A stretch of 64,000 nucleotides of DNA from Lingula anatina (taxonomy: Eukaryota; Brachiopoda; Lingulata; Lingulida; Lingulidae): NCBI RefSeq assembly GCF_001039355.2, contig NW_019775913.1, positions 237,684-301,683 on the forward strand. The letters are read 5' to 3'. Positions 44,450 to 55,687 of the stretch are shown here, in pieces. The notes below the pieces were generated by a model. That model was not told the origin of the DNA and made no database searches. It worked only from the letters and a program-made list of their open reading frames with translations. Each line of letters opens with the position of its first letter. The stretch's first letter is position 1. A program made the translations under genes and the position numbers.

Positions 44450-45559
44450 TTAGTGCAAGGGAAAAACATCAGGAAAGAAATCGGGTTCATCCTTCTCACT
44501 CCCATACAGGATGTTCTTTACTTTTGGTAAACTTCTCCAGTGCAGAATTTTTTGAATACCTGGATGGGACGTATTGAAAGCAGTGGTTATAAACTTTGTG
44601 GAAACTCTGTATTCCATACTTTGTTTTCTCCTGGCTTTCCCTGGAATGTCAGTATACATGGCCTGTCCCTTAAAAGTCTGAAGCAAGTTAATTTTCCCCC
44701 CTTTAGCGGTTTCAACTGTGTTGTTCTTGTTAATCCACGTACGAAAATAGTCACGCGATATACGGAAGTCTTCAGAATCGGTGTAGGCTCCCTTTAACAT
44801 ATTGATCGAGTGATGCCTTGCATTATTTGCGTACACCGCGTTGCAAAGGACACGATTTGAATTATAAAACACCGCAGATATGTGAATGACAAACCACTGC
44901 GCAAAGAACCATGAGGTGTGATCTAAATCGCTTATGTATGGCAACAAGAAGGAAATAGTGTGGCGGTGAAACCCGTTGAAAATAGCATCGAAGTTGTATT
45001 TCACCCCAACTGGGGCTGGAGCATCGTGAATGTTAAAACTATATCTTGGGAACCCAACTGCCGGTTGGAAATCGAGTAAAAACATTTCAAATCGATCATA
45101 AGGGTTTCTTGGTAATTTTCTTCGCCACCAGCGTTTTTTATTCTCCTCATTAGTTAGCAACAGATCATCGTCCAGAAATAGGTAGTACAAGTAGCCGCCG
45201 TCATTCCTTTTAGCTGCACGTTCAATTGCTTCCCAAAGCAGCCGGTTACGACCTGTGGCATGAGTGCTATTCGGAAAGTAAATGTCGCCTGTTTTGTCTC
45301 TGTAAGTCAGCCATATTATTTCTCTATTCGGCGTGGCCTTGAGACCGGGAATAGGGCGTCTTGATGCACCTTGGACGAGATAGACAAACTGCGATTTTCT
45401 TGTCCTTTTGGGTGAATCATTTTCACCTGTGCTATTAGATATTGGAGAACGGGTAATCACAGTGTCTGGGAAATCCAAGCGAGCTGTGTATTGCACCCTC
45501 AGGAGTATCACAGAGCCAACAGCAAACAAGAATACGTGAAAGCATTTCTTCATCGCCAT
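44450..45559 (-). CDS. Type II membrane protein, glycosyltransferase-like, copy 6 (full length)
   Basis: 369 residues from MAMKKCFHVFLFAVGSV at 45559, preceded by a TTTATGATCGGGTCTCAG version of the leader; the acceptor is changed to TTTATG, so splicing here may differ from the other copies. The DDD (FLDDDLLL), YRDKTGDIYFPNST and WFFAQWF blocks are intact. It is the most diverged full copy: stem ISNSTGENDSPKRTRKSQF, body NIHDAPAPVG, NARHHSINM, and KGGKINLLQTFKGQAM. No stop or frameshift, suggesting it is kept. It forms the minus arm of the inverted pair with copy 7. Confidence 0.8.
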   Translation of the reverse strand: MAMKKCFHVFLFAVGSVILLRVQYTARLDFPDTVITRSPISNSTGENDSPKRTRKSQFVYLVQGASRRPIPGLKATPNREIIWLTYRDKTGDIYFPNSTHATGRNRLLWEAIERAAKRNDGGYLYYLFLDDDLLLTNEENKKRWWRRKLPRNPYDRFEMFLLDFQPAVGFPRYSFNIHDAPAPVGVKYNFDAIFNGFHRHTISFLLPYISDLDHTSWFFAQWFVIHISAVFYNSNRVLCNAVYANNARHHSINMLKGAYTDSEDFRISRDYFRTWINKNNTVETAKGGKINLLQTFKGQAMYTDIPGKARRKQSMEYRVSTKFITTAFNTSHPGIQKILHWRSLPKVKNILYGSEKDEPDFFPDVFPLH

Positions 45560-46899
45560 CTGAGACCCGATCATAAACAAAAATAAAAAGAACAAAATTA
45601 ATTAAAATAACCTTGACGTTCCTCTGAATTCTGAGGACGCTATGCTAACTAGCAGCGCATTTTAAATAATATGCTGTTTTGAGGATGTTCTCTTTCATTT
45701 GAGACAAAATAGATCGATTGTATTAACAAAATCAGAAGCATATCGAGATACTATTGTTATTGAGGCTGATAATGTGGTTTAAAAGATTTGAGATTTTTTT
45801 ATTCAAGATAAATCACCAAAGCAAGAATCAAAAGGCCACGAATGCATTCCACTCAGTTGCTCGGTTGCTTCAAAGGGTAAAGGTATATATGCTATCACAA
45901 AAAGTACCTGTAACTATTCTTTTGTCACCTCACGTATCACTAACACTGCTGCTGCTAGTTATTCTGATAAATTCACATCTACTGCATAAAACAACTGGCC
46001 ACGAGTGGGCGCAAACTAACTCCCTTGTACATTTATACTAACCTGGGTTTTACAAGTACATTTGTCCTGCGTCCGTTCGCAGGCTCTATTCTAGTATTGT
46101 ACACCGTTGAAGACAGGATACAGTACAGTGCGGTCAAGATATGAATCTGTGTATCGCACGATCATCGACCCTACGATATATGTGTGTAAGTATGCAAATT
46201 ATCATGATGGTCTGACCAACAATTTTGGTAATTTCGGTTTAATTTGCATTTAATGATATACTTCTCAGCTGCCCTGCATTATACATGTACTTGCACACGT
46301 ATATTCTGGGGAGAGGGAGGGGGCGGTGTCACCGTACAGTATTATTTGCCATGCATTCATAGGGAAATAATGAACTTCCATAAAAAACAATACTTTTGAA
46401 AAGAAAATTGATAACATCGCACTTAAGGTGATCTGGAGAATGGATTCATAAAATTTTAATTGTGGTCATCGTTTGAACATTTACCTTTGTGTGATTTGTC
46501 TTCGTTCGCACTTGAAGGCACTGTGCGTACAGCTTCCCCCCCCCCCCTTCGAAAAAAAAGTTAATTCCTAATTGATAAAATATTAAATTGTTTCATCCAA
46601 GTCCTCTTTTTAAAATTCCATGTCTTATGAACAAAATTTACATGAGAATCGCCCTTTAATCATTATTCGTAGATGCACACACGGCGATAAAATAATAATA
46701 ATAATAATAAATAGTACATATTTCACGTAATTTCCATATCTAAATCTTATAAAGAACCTTAATAAAAAGAGATATTCCAACTAATTTCTAGATTCAATTC
46801 TAATCATAGCAACATAAATAATTGCTTATAAAACCTTAATTCATACATGTAAAACGCCAGTACAATACAATACAAAGCTCCAAAAATGTCGAACAGGTT
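45560..46899. other. Shared upstream/spacer DNA between copies 6 and 7, left part
   Basis: 45750-46440 is the upstream block of copy 6 (see the inverted repeat). 46500-46899 has a C run at 46536, an (AAT)n run at 46687-46712, and AT-rich sequence. Confidence 0.5.
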
Positions 46900-47070
46900 T
46901 TATTTGTCATTCTGTTGTGGTGTCCAATTCACACAGCCCCTACCATGCCAACCTGACAAGGTAACAGGAGAAGCCGCCCTACTGCTAGACTCTTCTTTCC
47001 TGCCATGTTCTTCTTGTAGCTCGTACTGTGTATGTAGCTCCAAAAGTTCGTAATCAGGAGATGTCATTTT
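46900..47070 (-). other. Small coding-like ORF in the spacer
   Basis: About 55 residues (MTSPDYELLELHTQYELQEE at the start, ending WTPQQNDK) with a balanced composition. The stop is followed within 10 bp by AATAAA and then a TGTATTGTAT run. Its upstream side abuts a partial MITE end (47080-47140). It may be the tail of an unrecognised mobile element or a lost exon. Confidence 0.3.
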
Positions 47071-47079
47071 CAGAGCCAT

Positions 47080-47145
47080 AGGGTGCATTCCCAGATCGAT
47101 CCAGACGTTTAGATTTAGATCGGCCTAACTCCTAACTAACTAATT
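47080..47145. mobile_element. Partial MITE, AGATCGATCT-ended family
   Basis: ATTCCCAGATCGATCCAGAC and AGATCGGCCTAACTCC resemble the two ends of the family with the interior missing. Confidence 0.4.
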
Positions 47146-48030
47146 AGCTTTTTTGGAGGAGGGGAAAAGTTGTACGATCATTAGGTGCGATGTTATCAAC
47201 GTATTCTTGTCAAAATTATTTTTGATCAAAGAAAACGTTTACGATTCCCCTATGAATGCATGTCAGTTAAAGCACTGACACCGCCCCCCATAAATATACA
47301 TGTAAATGAAAATTTGCATATATATGTATCCATTGGTCAAAGATCGTGCGGTAAATTGATGCATATCTTGACTGCATTTTACTGTAACTTGTCAGTGTAC
47401 AGTATTAGAAGAAAGTCACCGAACGGTAAGTACAAACATGTATGTAATAAAGAGTAAGTTTGCGCCCACTCGTAGCCAGTTGTGTTCTGCAGTATATGTG
47501 AATTTATCAGAATAATTAGTAGCAGCAGTATTATTGATACGTAGTTGACTAAAGAACAGTTACAGGCACTTTTTGTGATAGCATATACCTTTACTCTTTG
47601 AAGCAACTGAGTCTGAGTAACATGTCATTTCTCGCGAATTAAGGCATTCTTACGTACATTGTATTTTTGTTAACAAGTTTACAAACCCAAAAAAAATCCA
47701 CTGTAACATTTATTAATCCGAAACTGTATACATCACACATAGCGGCACATGGGATTGATTCAGGGTCTTTTGATTCATAATTTGGACATTTATCTTTAAA
47801 GAAAAATCTTTTAAACCACTTCATTCATCTCAATAACATTAGCATCTAACGAATATAATTTTTAAATGACTTTTTGAGTACAATCGATCTACATGTTGTA
47901 CTTCGTCCTAAATGAAAGATACTTTTATTCTTTGAAAATGTGCTGCTGGTTTACATAAAAGGGCACGTATACAGAGGAACACCAAGATTAATTAATTTTC
48001 TTTTAATTTCTGTTTAGGATCAGAACTCAG

Positions 48031-49131
48031 ATGGCGAAGAAGAAATGCTTTCGCCTATCCTTGTTTGCCGTTGTCTCTGTGATACTCCTGTTGGTGCCAT
48101 ATATGGCTCGCTTGGATTTCCCAGACACTGTGATTACCCGTTCTCCGATATCAAGTAGCAGAGTAGAAAATGATTCTCCAGAAACGACAGGACAACCGCA
48201 GTTTGTCTATCTCGTCCAAGGCGCATCAAGACACCCTATTCCCGGTCTCAAGGCCACGCCGAATCGAGAAATAATATGGCTGACGTACAGAGACAAAACA
48301 GGCGACATCTACTTTCCGAATAGCACTCATGCCACAGGTCGTAACCGGCTGCTTTGGGAAGCAACTGAACGTGCATCTAAAAGGAATGACGGCGGCTACT
48401 TGTACTACCTATTTCTGGACGATGACTTGTTGCTAACTAATGAGAAGGATAAGAAACGCTGGTGGCGAAAAAATTTACCAAGCAACCCTTTTGAACGATT
48501 TGAACTGTTTTTACTGGATTTCCAACCGGCAGTTGGGTTTCCAGGTTATTTTTTTCACCTCCCTGCTGTTCCATCCCCAGTTGGGGTGACATACAACTTC
48601 GATGCTATTTTCAACGGGTTTCACCGCCACACAATGTCCTTCATGTTGCCATACATAAGCGATTTAGATCACACCTCATGGTTCTTTGCGCAGTGGTTTG
48701 TCATTCACATATCTGCAATGTTTTATAATTCAAATCGTGTCCTTTGCAAAGCGGTGTACGCAAAAAATAAAAGGCATCACTCGAGCAATGGAGCCTACAC
48801 CGATTCTAACGATTTCCGTATATCGCGTGACTATTTTCGAACGTGGTTTAACAAGAACAACACAGTTAAAACCGCCAACGGGGAGATTATTTACTTGCTT
48901 CAGACCTTTAAGACACAAGCCATGTATTTGGACATTCCGGGAAATGCCAGCAGAAAACACAATATGGAATACAGAGTTTCCACAAAGTTTATAACCACTG
49001 CATTCAATAAGTCCCATCCAGGTGTTCAAAGGATTCTGCACTGGAGAAGTTTACCAAAAGTAAGGAATATTCTCTATGGAAGTGAGAAGGATGAACCCGA
49101 TTTCTTTCCGGATGTTTTCCCCTTGCACTAA
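48031..49131 (+). CDS. Type II membrane protein, glycosyltransferase-like, copy 7 (full length)
   Basis: 366 residues from MAKKKCFRLSLFAVVSV; TTTCTGTTTAG and the GATCAGAACTCAG leader stand before the ATG, giving the clearest view of the 5' UTR acceptor. Anchor, YRDKTGDIYFPNST, FLDDDLLL and the C-terminal DEPDFFPDVFPLH are conserved. It is three residues shorter than the others owing to a loss in the KRHHS..GAYTDS region. The stem reads SSSRVENDSPETTGQPQF. Plus-strand partner of copy 6; the about 2.5 kb between the two ATGs may be a two-way promoter region. Confidence 0.85.
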   Translation: MAKKKCFRLSLFAVVSVILLLVPYMARLDFPDTVITRSPISSSRVENDSPETTGQPQFVYLVQGASRHPIPGLKATPNREIIWLTYRDKTGDIYFPNSTHATGRNRLLWEATERASKRNDGGYLYYLFLDDDLLLTNEKDKKRWWRKNLPSNPFERFELFLLDFQPAVGFPGYFFHLPAVPSPVGVTYNFDAIFNGFHRHTMSFMLPYISDLDHTSWFFAQWFVIHISAMFYNSNRVLCKAVYAKNKRHHSSNGAYTDSNDFRISRDYFRTWFNKNNTVKTANGEIIYLLQTFKTQAMYLDIPGNASRKHNMEYRVSTKFITTAFNKSHPGVQRILHWRSLPKVRNILYGSEKDEPDFFPDVFPLH

Positions 49132-49619
49132 CCCCCTCTTTATACATTCTACGCCCGCCACAAGGAAACCAGTTAGACATTTTCACTGCTGGACCCAGAA
49201 TTTTTCTGAAAGGGGGTGGACAACAAAAAAGAAACGACAAAATATCTTGCTTTCCTGGACAAACATTAAATATGCAGGGAAAGAAGTGGTAATTTAGACA
49301 CTTTCATAAAGTAGACTGGTGGACTCACATGACACTGTGCAGAATTAAAAAAATTAAAACTCGAAAACAGTTTTATGTTTTTTTTTCAGCGATTTTCGAC
49401 AGGGTTTAAATTGGTTCTTATGAGGACATTGCTTAAATTAACAAGTCTTTTATATAGATATGAAACACACATGGTGTATGCCTTAAATATTATGCACATA
49501 TATATCATGTATCTTTCTATCCGGCATTATTTCGAATTTAAATAGGAAATCTTATGTAAACGGAGAGCATAGAGTAGGAGTGACCACTGACCAGTACCGA
49601 TAGAATAATAAAAACCCCT
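49132..49619. other. 3' flank of copy 7
   Basis: Matches the 3' flanks of copies 2 and 4 in inverse orientation (AGAATTTTTCTGAAAGGGGGTG). Candidate AATAAA signals at 49607-49612 and 49781-49786. Confidence 0.45.
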
Positions 49620-49800
49620 TGCTTCAACCCCTGAGTTCTGATCGAGTACGGGCGGGGAGACGGCAGTTGCCGTCTATAAAGGGCTGTAACAATGTATGTT
49701 CCACGTGTCCTACCCTTTACCACTGGTAGCACCAGGACCACAGATTGATTTATCACTAAACATTCACAGTTATGTCTCAAAATAAATGATAGCACTTTTC
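49620..49800 (+). repeat. Conserved element with palindrome and TATA, downstream of copy 7
   Basis: CGGGCGGGGAGACGGCAGTT, then GCCGTCTATAAAGGGCTG and TTCCACGTGTCCTACCCTTT. Same element as at 33250 and 37930; it always sits about 0.5 kb past a family gene and points back toward the intergenic side. Confidence 0.5.
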
Positions 49801-50005
49801 TCACATACTTACCAGGGTATCTGCGACCTACCCTCTACCAGGTTCACGGTTATTATTGTGGTCATTTTTTTTTTTTTTTTTGCTGAATGACATCAGACCA
49901 AAATGACTGTCTATTTATCTAGAGACTTATCTGTGAATATCTGTGAAAAATCAATCTGTCGCCCTGGTAGAGGGTATCTGCGACCCTGGTAAAGGGTATA
50001 TATAC
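49801..50005 (+). repeat. Irregular CCTGGTAGAGGGTATCTGCG repeat
   Basis: Short direct and inverted copies of ACCAGGGTATCTGCGACC and CCCTGGTAGAGGGTATCTGC, plus a T run at 49868. Related ends are seen near 30430 and 33190. Confidence 0.6.
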
Positions 50006-50789
50006 ACACACCCCACATCCTTCTCGGGTGCGGACACAAAGACATCGTGATGTCCTACTCCCAGGTTCAAAATTTCACTCAATTAAACATAAACTAATAT
50101 GCTCTTCAAAAAAGAGATATGGATCAAATTATACTCTTCTACCGGTACACGAAATAGAAGTTAAATAAACTGCTATGTTATCATTATATTTCACATCTAA
50201 ATAATTGCTGTCTAACAGCCCTCTGTGCGTCTTCATATGTCACAGGCATGCATGGAGACAGTTTTTATATAATAAAGACAGTACATATTGCTATCACTTG
50301 TGTCTGTCAGCGTAGTTCCTTACATTTCTAGTGTTTTTCACTAATTTCCATCCTATGAGACATTGTATTTTTCACGTACTGCACCCTTTTAGATTAAGTT
50401 GTGTTGTGAACCGTTCAAAATGACTTTCACTTTAATTCATAACTGTACTGATTCAACTTCAGTGTATCAATTTCCATTAAAGAATTAACTAATCTATGGG
50501 CTCCGACATGACTCCGGATTCGACTCAGTCTTTCACTTTACGTGCACAGAGAAGCATAACAGAATAACCTTACATCTTCAGTCTCAAGTCTAAAAGTGTC
50601 TTTATTATGTACAACATTCACATTTTATACACACTATCTACAGGGAATCTACGTGTGCAAGTGGCTGCTACTTATTTACATACTAATTGTTGTGCAATAT
50701 TAACAGGTGATATGCATCTGTCTCAGGCATAGGCCTACCTATGGGCCTCTACAGAAAATAATTTTTTTGTGTGCAGGACAGACGCAAAT
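50006..50789. other. Intergenic to contig end
   Basis: Outer part of the inverted-repeat arm (to about 50410), then AT-rich unique sequence. No gene seen. Confidence 0.4.
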
Positions 50790-50790
50790 N
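50790..50790. other. Single-N assembly join
   Basis: Left border of the 50791-56720 contig. Confidence 0.8.
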
Positions 50791-51690
50791 GCTTCGCATC
50801 CACGGATCCCCCTTCAAATAATCCTAGATATGCCCCTGTAATATAATATGGGTGCAAATTTATGAATACCTAGACTATACCGCACGGCTCTATTCATTGT
50901 ATAAACTGCTTTTAAATGACTAAAGCCCAAAACAGTAGACGAATATTTCAACTATGATTTAAACTTGATGTTTCAGAGACTTTTTGCTTCATTAATAACT
51001 GACACAAGAGTTCTACCTTCAGACTTAGACAATAGTTTACACATGGTTTAACACCAGGCTCATAACGTACGTGACGATTAATGATATGAACGGCAAACTT
51101 TTAAAATTTGTTATAACTGTGAACACATGGAAACTGGCCAATTTCTTAATTGGTGCATGCTTTTGAAAAAAGATAAGTATTAGTAACACTATAAAACACA
51201 CATGAGATACCATCATTACAGGCATTTACTGGCGCATTAATTTACATAGCAGAAAACTTGATTGCTTATTTTCAGCCACATTTTATTTTAGATTATCAGT
51301 ATAAGATATTCTTAATCACACATCTGAATCACAATGGCATTATACAGTCCCTTTGAAAAGAAATTGTTCATTATCACTCAATCTATTGTCTTCATAATGA
51401 TTATTTGATATGGAAGGGGATCATTTGACGGGTACTAGTATAAAATTGCAGGATTTGGATTTATATCACAAAACCCATATATAAAGACATAGTGTCTGCA
51501 TATACCCCTGTACAGGTAAAAACTTGAAAAAAAAAAAAAAAACAAAAAAAAAACAAAACAAAAAAAAAAAACAATTATTATTCAAAGTGAAAGATAAAGA
51601 AACTCCATATCTAGATTTTGAAATAAACTTTTCTTGTAAAAAATTAATTTGGAGTATACTATTAAGGCCAGTCACATGATCATATCAGTG

Positions 51691-51723
<33 letters not shown>

Positions 51724-52686
51724 CATGCATGTGCGGGGGATAGAAGCCCCTGGTACCCTAAGGCCCTGCAGAAAAAGAGCTGACCAACATCTATTTTCAA
51801 TAGTAATGCAACTATCCCCAGCACTAGTACATAGTCCATTACAATAATCTTAAATGAATATCAAAAAAGTGGAAAGCTACTTTTATTCAGATTTAAGCAT
51901 CATGACTGGAGTGTTACAAAAACTATGGTGTGAAATTCTAATACAAGAAGAAAGAATGATGAATTGCACATATGTATTTGTAAAAGAAAAATATTTATAA
52001 TTTTGGAAACTGAATGTATATTGTAATGCTAAGAAAACAATTTCTTTATTTTTAAAACTGTTATAATGTGGTGAAATATAAAACTAAACAGGCAACACAG
52101 AAAGTACTTAGTGTACTTTAACTATTGCAACGTATGACTGGAAATTTAAAACCAACATTGTAAAACTAATTTTCTGATTTCCAGTCATTAGACTACAGAC
52201 TCTAACACACTCTCACTAAGGCACTGCTTGGCTTAGCTGTATAACAGTTAATGTTGTCATGAAATAAAACAATTTAATATTAAATGACTATTGTAAAAGT
52301 ATTCTAAAAGTTTCCCTCACAAGTGTGGAATACAAATAAACAGACCTGATAAACTAAAATTTTTCCAACCACTAGGACAGTAAAATTTTATGCAAATTCT
52401 TCCCAACTTTGTGTTGTAATGTTTATACTGCTGCTCATATCTATAAATATAAATAAAATTCACAATAATATGCTATTTTTAGACTTCCAATGTGTTAGGC
52501 TTAATAGAAAACTTTTCGCTGTGGAATGTTTCATTCACACAGTTTTTTTTAGAGAGATTGAGAGATAATATGTTATCAAAAGTTCAGCAGTCAAGTACAG
52601 AACATTTTGTGTCTTCATGTCCAGTTTCATTCCATTATAATCATCATTCTTATTATGCTTGTATACAAGTCGGTGTGGCTGGCTGA
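50791..52686 (-). other. CEP70 copy A 3' UTR/downstream region
   Basis: From about 51078 it is near-identical to 58883-60491. Contains poly(A) tracts at 51528-51572, a (GT)n/(GC)n run at 51690-51724, and several minus-strand AATAAA options. The UTR end cannot be fixed. Confidence 0.45.
51690..51724 (+). repeat. (GT)n(GC)n microsatellite
   Basis: A pure GT run followed by GCGCGCGCATGCATG. The block B equivalent at about 59499-59540 is shorter and interrupted. Confidence 0.9.
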
Positions 52687-52755
52687 TCATTCTGTTAACA
52701 ACTTCAGAGCTCTCACAGCTGGGATGACCTGGTCTATACGACTGACACCTGTTAA

Positions 52756-52790
<35 letters not shown>

Positions 52791-53727
52791 GTTAAAAAAA
52801 TAAATAAAATGTCAGTGATTAAGGCCAGGGACAATTATGCTCAAAAGCTGTGGAAAAAATTGAACATTTATTTTTTATTAATAATATGTCGAATAATACA
52901 TAAAGTCTTTTATTCACTAATAAAGTAATGAAACAAAAAATACTGAAAATACTATAAATTAATTTATTAAACTAATGACATTATTGAAGAATATCATAAA
53001 CCTTCACTATAACCTTGTTTTACAAAAGTAAGAGGGTTAAGTTCCAAAACTAAATTTAAGTTTTTAAAAAAGGGCCTTCAAAAACAAATGATTTTTTTTG
53101 CTTTACAAACACTAAATAGACCATTTCATTCTAGTTTCTATATATGCCATGCCAACATACAATATTCAAAAATATATTTAAAATATATATTATACCTAGA
53201 ATATCCATGAGTTTATCCATCATTTCCTGGAAAACTGGGAAGAATTCATCATGCTGCTCAAGGCGTTTACGGACACTGGAATGAATAAATATAAGGTCTG
53301 TGAAAGCTTGAAAAAGGCAGGCAATGGAAATTCTTCTTATAGAAAAGATGGTTTCATTCTTCTTATAAATAGTATGGTTTCAAAAACAATATTATTATTC
53401 AATTAACATAAATATCCAAGCTGCCTTTCTGCTTAATTATGATACTCATAAATCTTCTCATTAACTTTTAATGTCTTTCAAACTATGGATGGACTAAAAA
53501 CATCAAACTTTAATTGAAAACAAAATGTCTAGAAAACTAGAACATGCACTATTTGACACCTCTCATATCACTTTTTTTTTTCAGAAAAAGTAGTACACTG
53601 TACCTATCTAGGTCTTCCTCCTCCAGTAGTTGTTTCAGCTGCCTCCAGGTGGTGCTGGTGTGCTGTTGACACAGTTTACCCACAGCATCTACTATGGCAG
53701 TGGACTTGGCATCTTCAGCTGATTTAA

Positions 53728-53766
<39 letters not shown>

Positions 53767-55503
53767 ATTGATATGCTAATATATACATAAATCTATAGAA
53801 AAATTATGTAAAAACTAATTGGGTGCAGGACACAAAACCTCCGCCCAGGTTCTTCTTGAGGACACTTGTTTGAGAGAACACAACTGAGCAATTGCCTGTC
53901 TCATGGGCAACCACAGGGTCTTGAAATCTAATTATGCTAGTCTTTAATTGATTGTGTTGATGGTGGACTACAGTTATTATGATGATGACCAAGATCAAAC
54001 TCAAAGAGTACTTACGCAGTCCTAAGAGATCTCTGAGAGACCTAAGCACATTGTGGACCTCCCCAAGCTTGCTGTAGATCTCATTCATTCTGGGATACAC
54101 TCCATTCACAGATTCCACATCAAAGAGGTTCTGGAAATGCTCCACTATGTTCTTCAGCACTGTGCCAGAAGGAAGCTCTGTGCCGTCCTAAGAAAGACCA
54201 AATCTAATCAATATTTTAAAATGCATGGCAATGCAGCTTAACCCCCCTGTGTCTGTGAATCTTGTCCGTTGACTTGTCTGTCCACCCCCCCCCCCTCACC
54301 CAAATAAAAGTTGGTAACTCTTATGGAAGCTGAAGTGTAACTAGGATAAACAATTTAATAAAGGTGGTTTTCTGTGTCCAATCAACATCTGTATCATCTT
54401 GCAATGCACATACATTTATAAAGTAAAATGAACAGTCGGGTAAATATAAAAATCTCAGAATTGCACAAAAAGTTCAACAAAAGAAGCCTACATGGTTCCC
54501 CAACCTCACACATTGCCCATGTACTTACTGGCTCCTCTGACACGCCACCCTCAAAGGTCAAGGCATCAATGGCTGAAATGATCTGAGAGACTTTGGCGTC
54601 CCCCACCAGCTTACGGTACGTGAAGGGTGCGAGCCTGGTTGACAGCTTGTTCACAGATTGCTGCAACTCCTACGAGGTACAAAATCACAAATTAAAGTCA
54701 TATTTCTATATAGCATTTGTGGTGCTTTGACATCACAAAATAGACTTAAAGAGTAGCCTTCTTATAAAATTTGTAGCTACATCTCAACGGGAATGTTCTA
54801 GATAAATTTTAAAGGAACAATGACTTAACAATACAGTATCTGTAAAATACACAAATTGTTCACACTCTGCTGCAACTCTTACAGGGTAAATTAATTTTTT
54901 TAATGACAAATAATTTTATACAATACAATAAAAATATATATAATATATATTTTTCCCCTTTTTTCTACACTCTGATTCTTTTACAAGCATCTACAGTTTT
55001 TGTCTAAAGATGCCTTTTCATGTTCTGAAAAGTGAAAACACTGATAATAAAATTCATTTTTTAATCATTGTTATCAAAAAAAGTGAAAATAAAACTTAAT
55101 TAAAAAGTTTTTGATAACTCATTTATAAAAGTTAAAAAAAAATCATAAATGGGATCTTACTCTAAGAGAGGCAAGCTCCTGCACCCAGAATTCTAGAGTG
55201 GGTAGAACATGACTCCATGTCCTTTCACACCAGACTGCATGCTCTCGTTTGTGAGATGTGCGCTGAGCAAAGTCTTTAAGTTTCGGGGCTCTTTCAGAAT
55301 TAACAATCTTCAGTACATCTTTTGCAAACTGAGGAAATAAAAAATTCATTCATCGATACAACTGAAAATTGATAAAAGTGCACAAAAAATTGCTGCATTA
55401 TTGCTGTAAAGAGTTTTAAGACTAATGGATTCTTAATCAATGATTACTGTCAATGGGTATTATTTCTTTTTTTATTCACAGCGTTACATATTTTTGTTGA
55501 AAA

Positions 55504-55565
<62 letters not shown>

Positions 55566-55687
55566 AAGAGACTGTCATCTTAACAAACCTGTTCAAGTCT
55601 TGGAAAAGCCTCAACTGCATTCTGCTGCTTTTCAATCTTTGGAGTTATATGCCTGAGGTCAAATACACCAAGACATTCACAGGTACC
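52687..55687 (-). CDS. CEP70: CEP70 centrosomal protein, C-terminal exons, copy A
   Basis: Seven coding exons in transcript order: 55589-55687, 55161-55328, 54529-54669, 54016-54187, 53604-53718, 53196-53275, 52687-52748 (stop TGA). They join in frame to 278 residues; the N-terminal coiled-coil part is not present on this contig. CEP70 is a centrosomal protein that binds gamma-tubulin and supports microtubule organisation and ciliogenesis. Matches to the vertebrate protein include FQNLFDVESVNGVYPRMNEI followed by YSKLGEVHNVLRSLRDLL, then VGKLCQ, LEQHDEFFPVFQEMMDKLMD, and the end DQVIPAVRALKLL. Every exon has GT..AG borders. In two introns a (TTTA)n microsatellite abuts the acceptor. The predicted protein is the same as copy B as far as I can see. 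Confidence 0.9.
52751..52802 (-). repeat. (TTTA)n next to the CEP70 last-exon acceptor, copy A
   Basis: On the minus strand the TTTA run ends with TTAACAG, the splice acceptor. Fewer units than in copy B (60556-60615). Confidence 0.9.
53721..53767 (-). repeat. (TTTA)n next to the CEP70 fifth-exon acceptor, copy A
   Basis: The run ends TTAAATCAG at the acceptor. Longer than in copy B (61439-61475), which also has one CAAA variant. Confidence 0.9.
55507..55566 (+). repeat. (GT)n(GA)n microsatellite in a CEP70 intron
   Basis: About 20 bp inside the intron after the donor at 55588; shorter GT part in copy B (63221-63278). Confidence 0.9.

Larger units (their letters stand above)
43880..50410. 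repeat. Large imperfect inverted repeat carrying copies 6 and 7
   Basis: Left arm 43.88-46.44 kb and right arm 47.16-50.41 kb are homologous in opposite orientation: 3' flank (ATACATGAAAAATGCAATAT region against the region near 50370), gene, and upstream block (GCCACGAGTGGGCGCAAAC, GGGGCGGTGTCA, ATAACATCGCAC). The spacer of about 0.7 kb holds a MITE relic and a small ORF. Arms are diverged, so this is old and not an assembly artefact. Confidence 0.75.
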
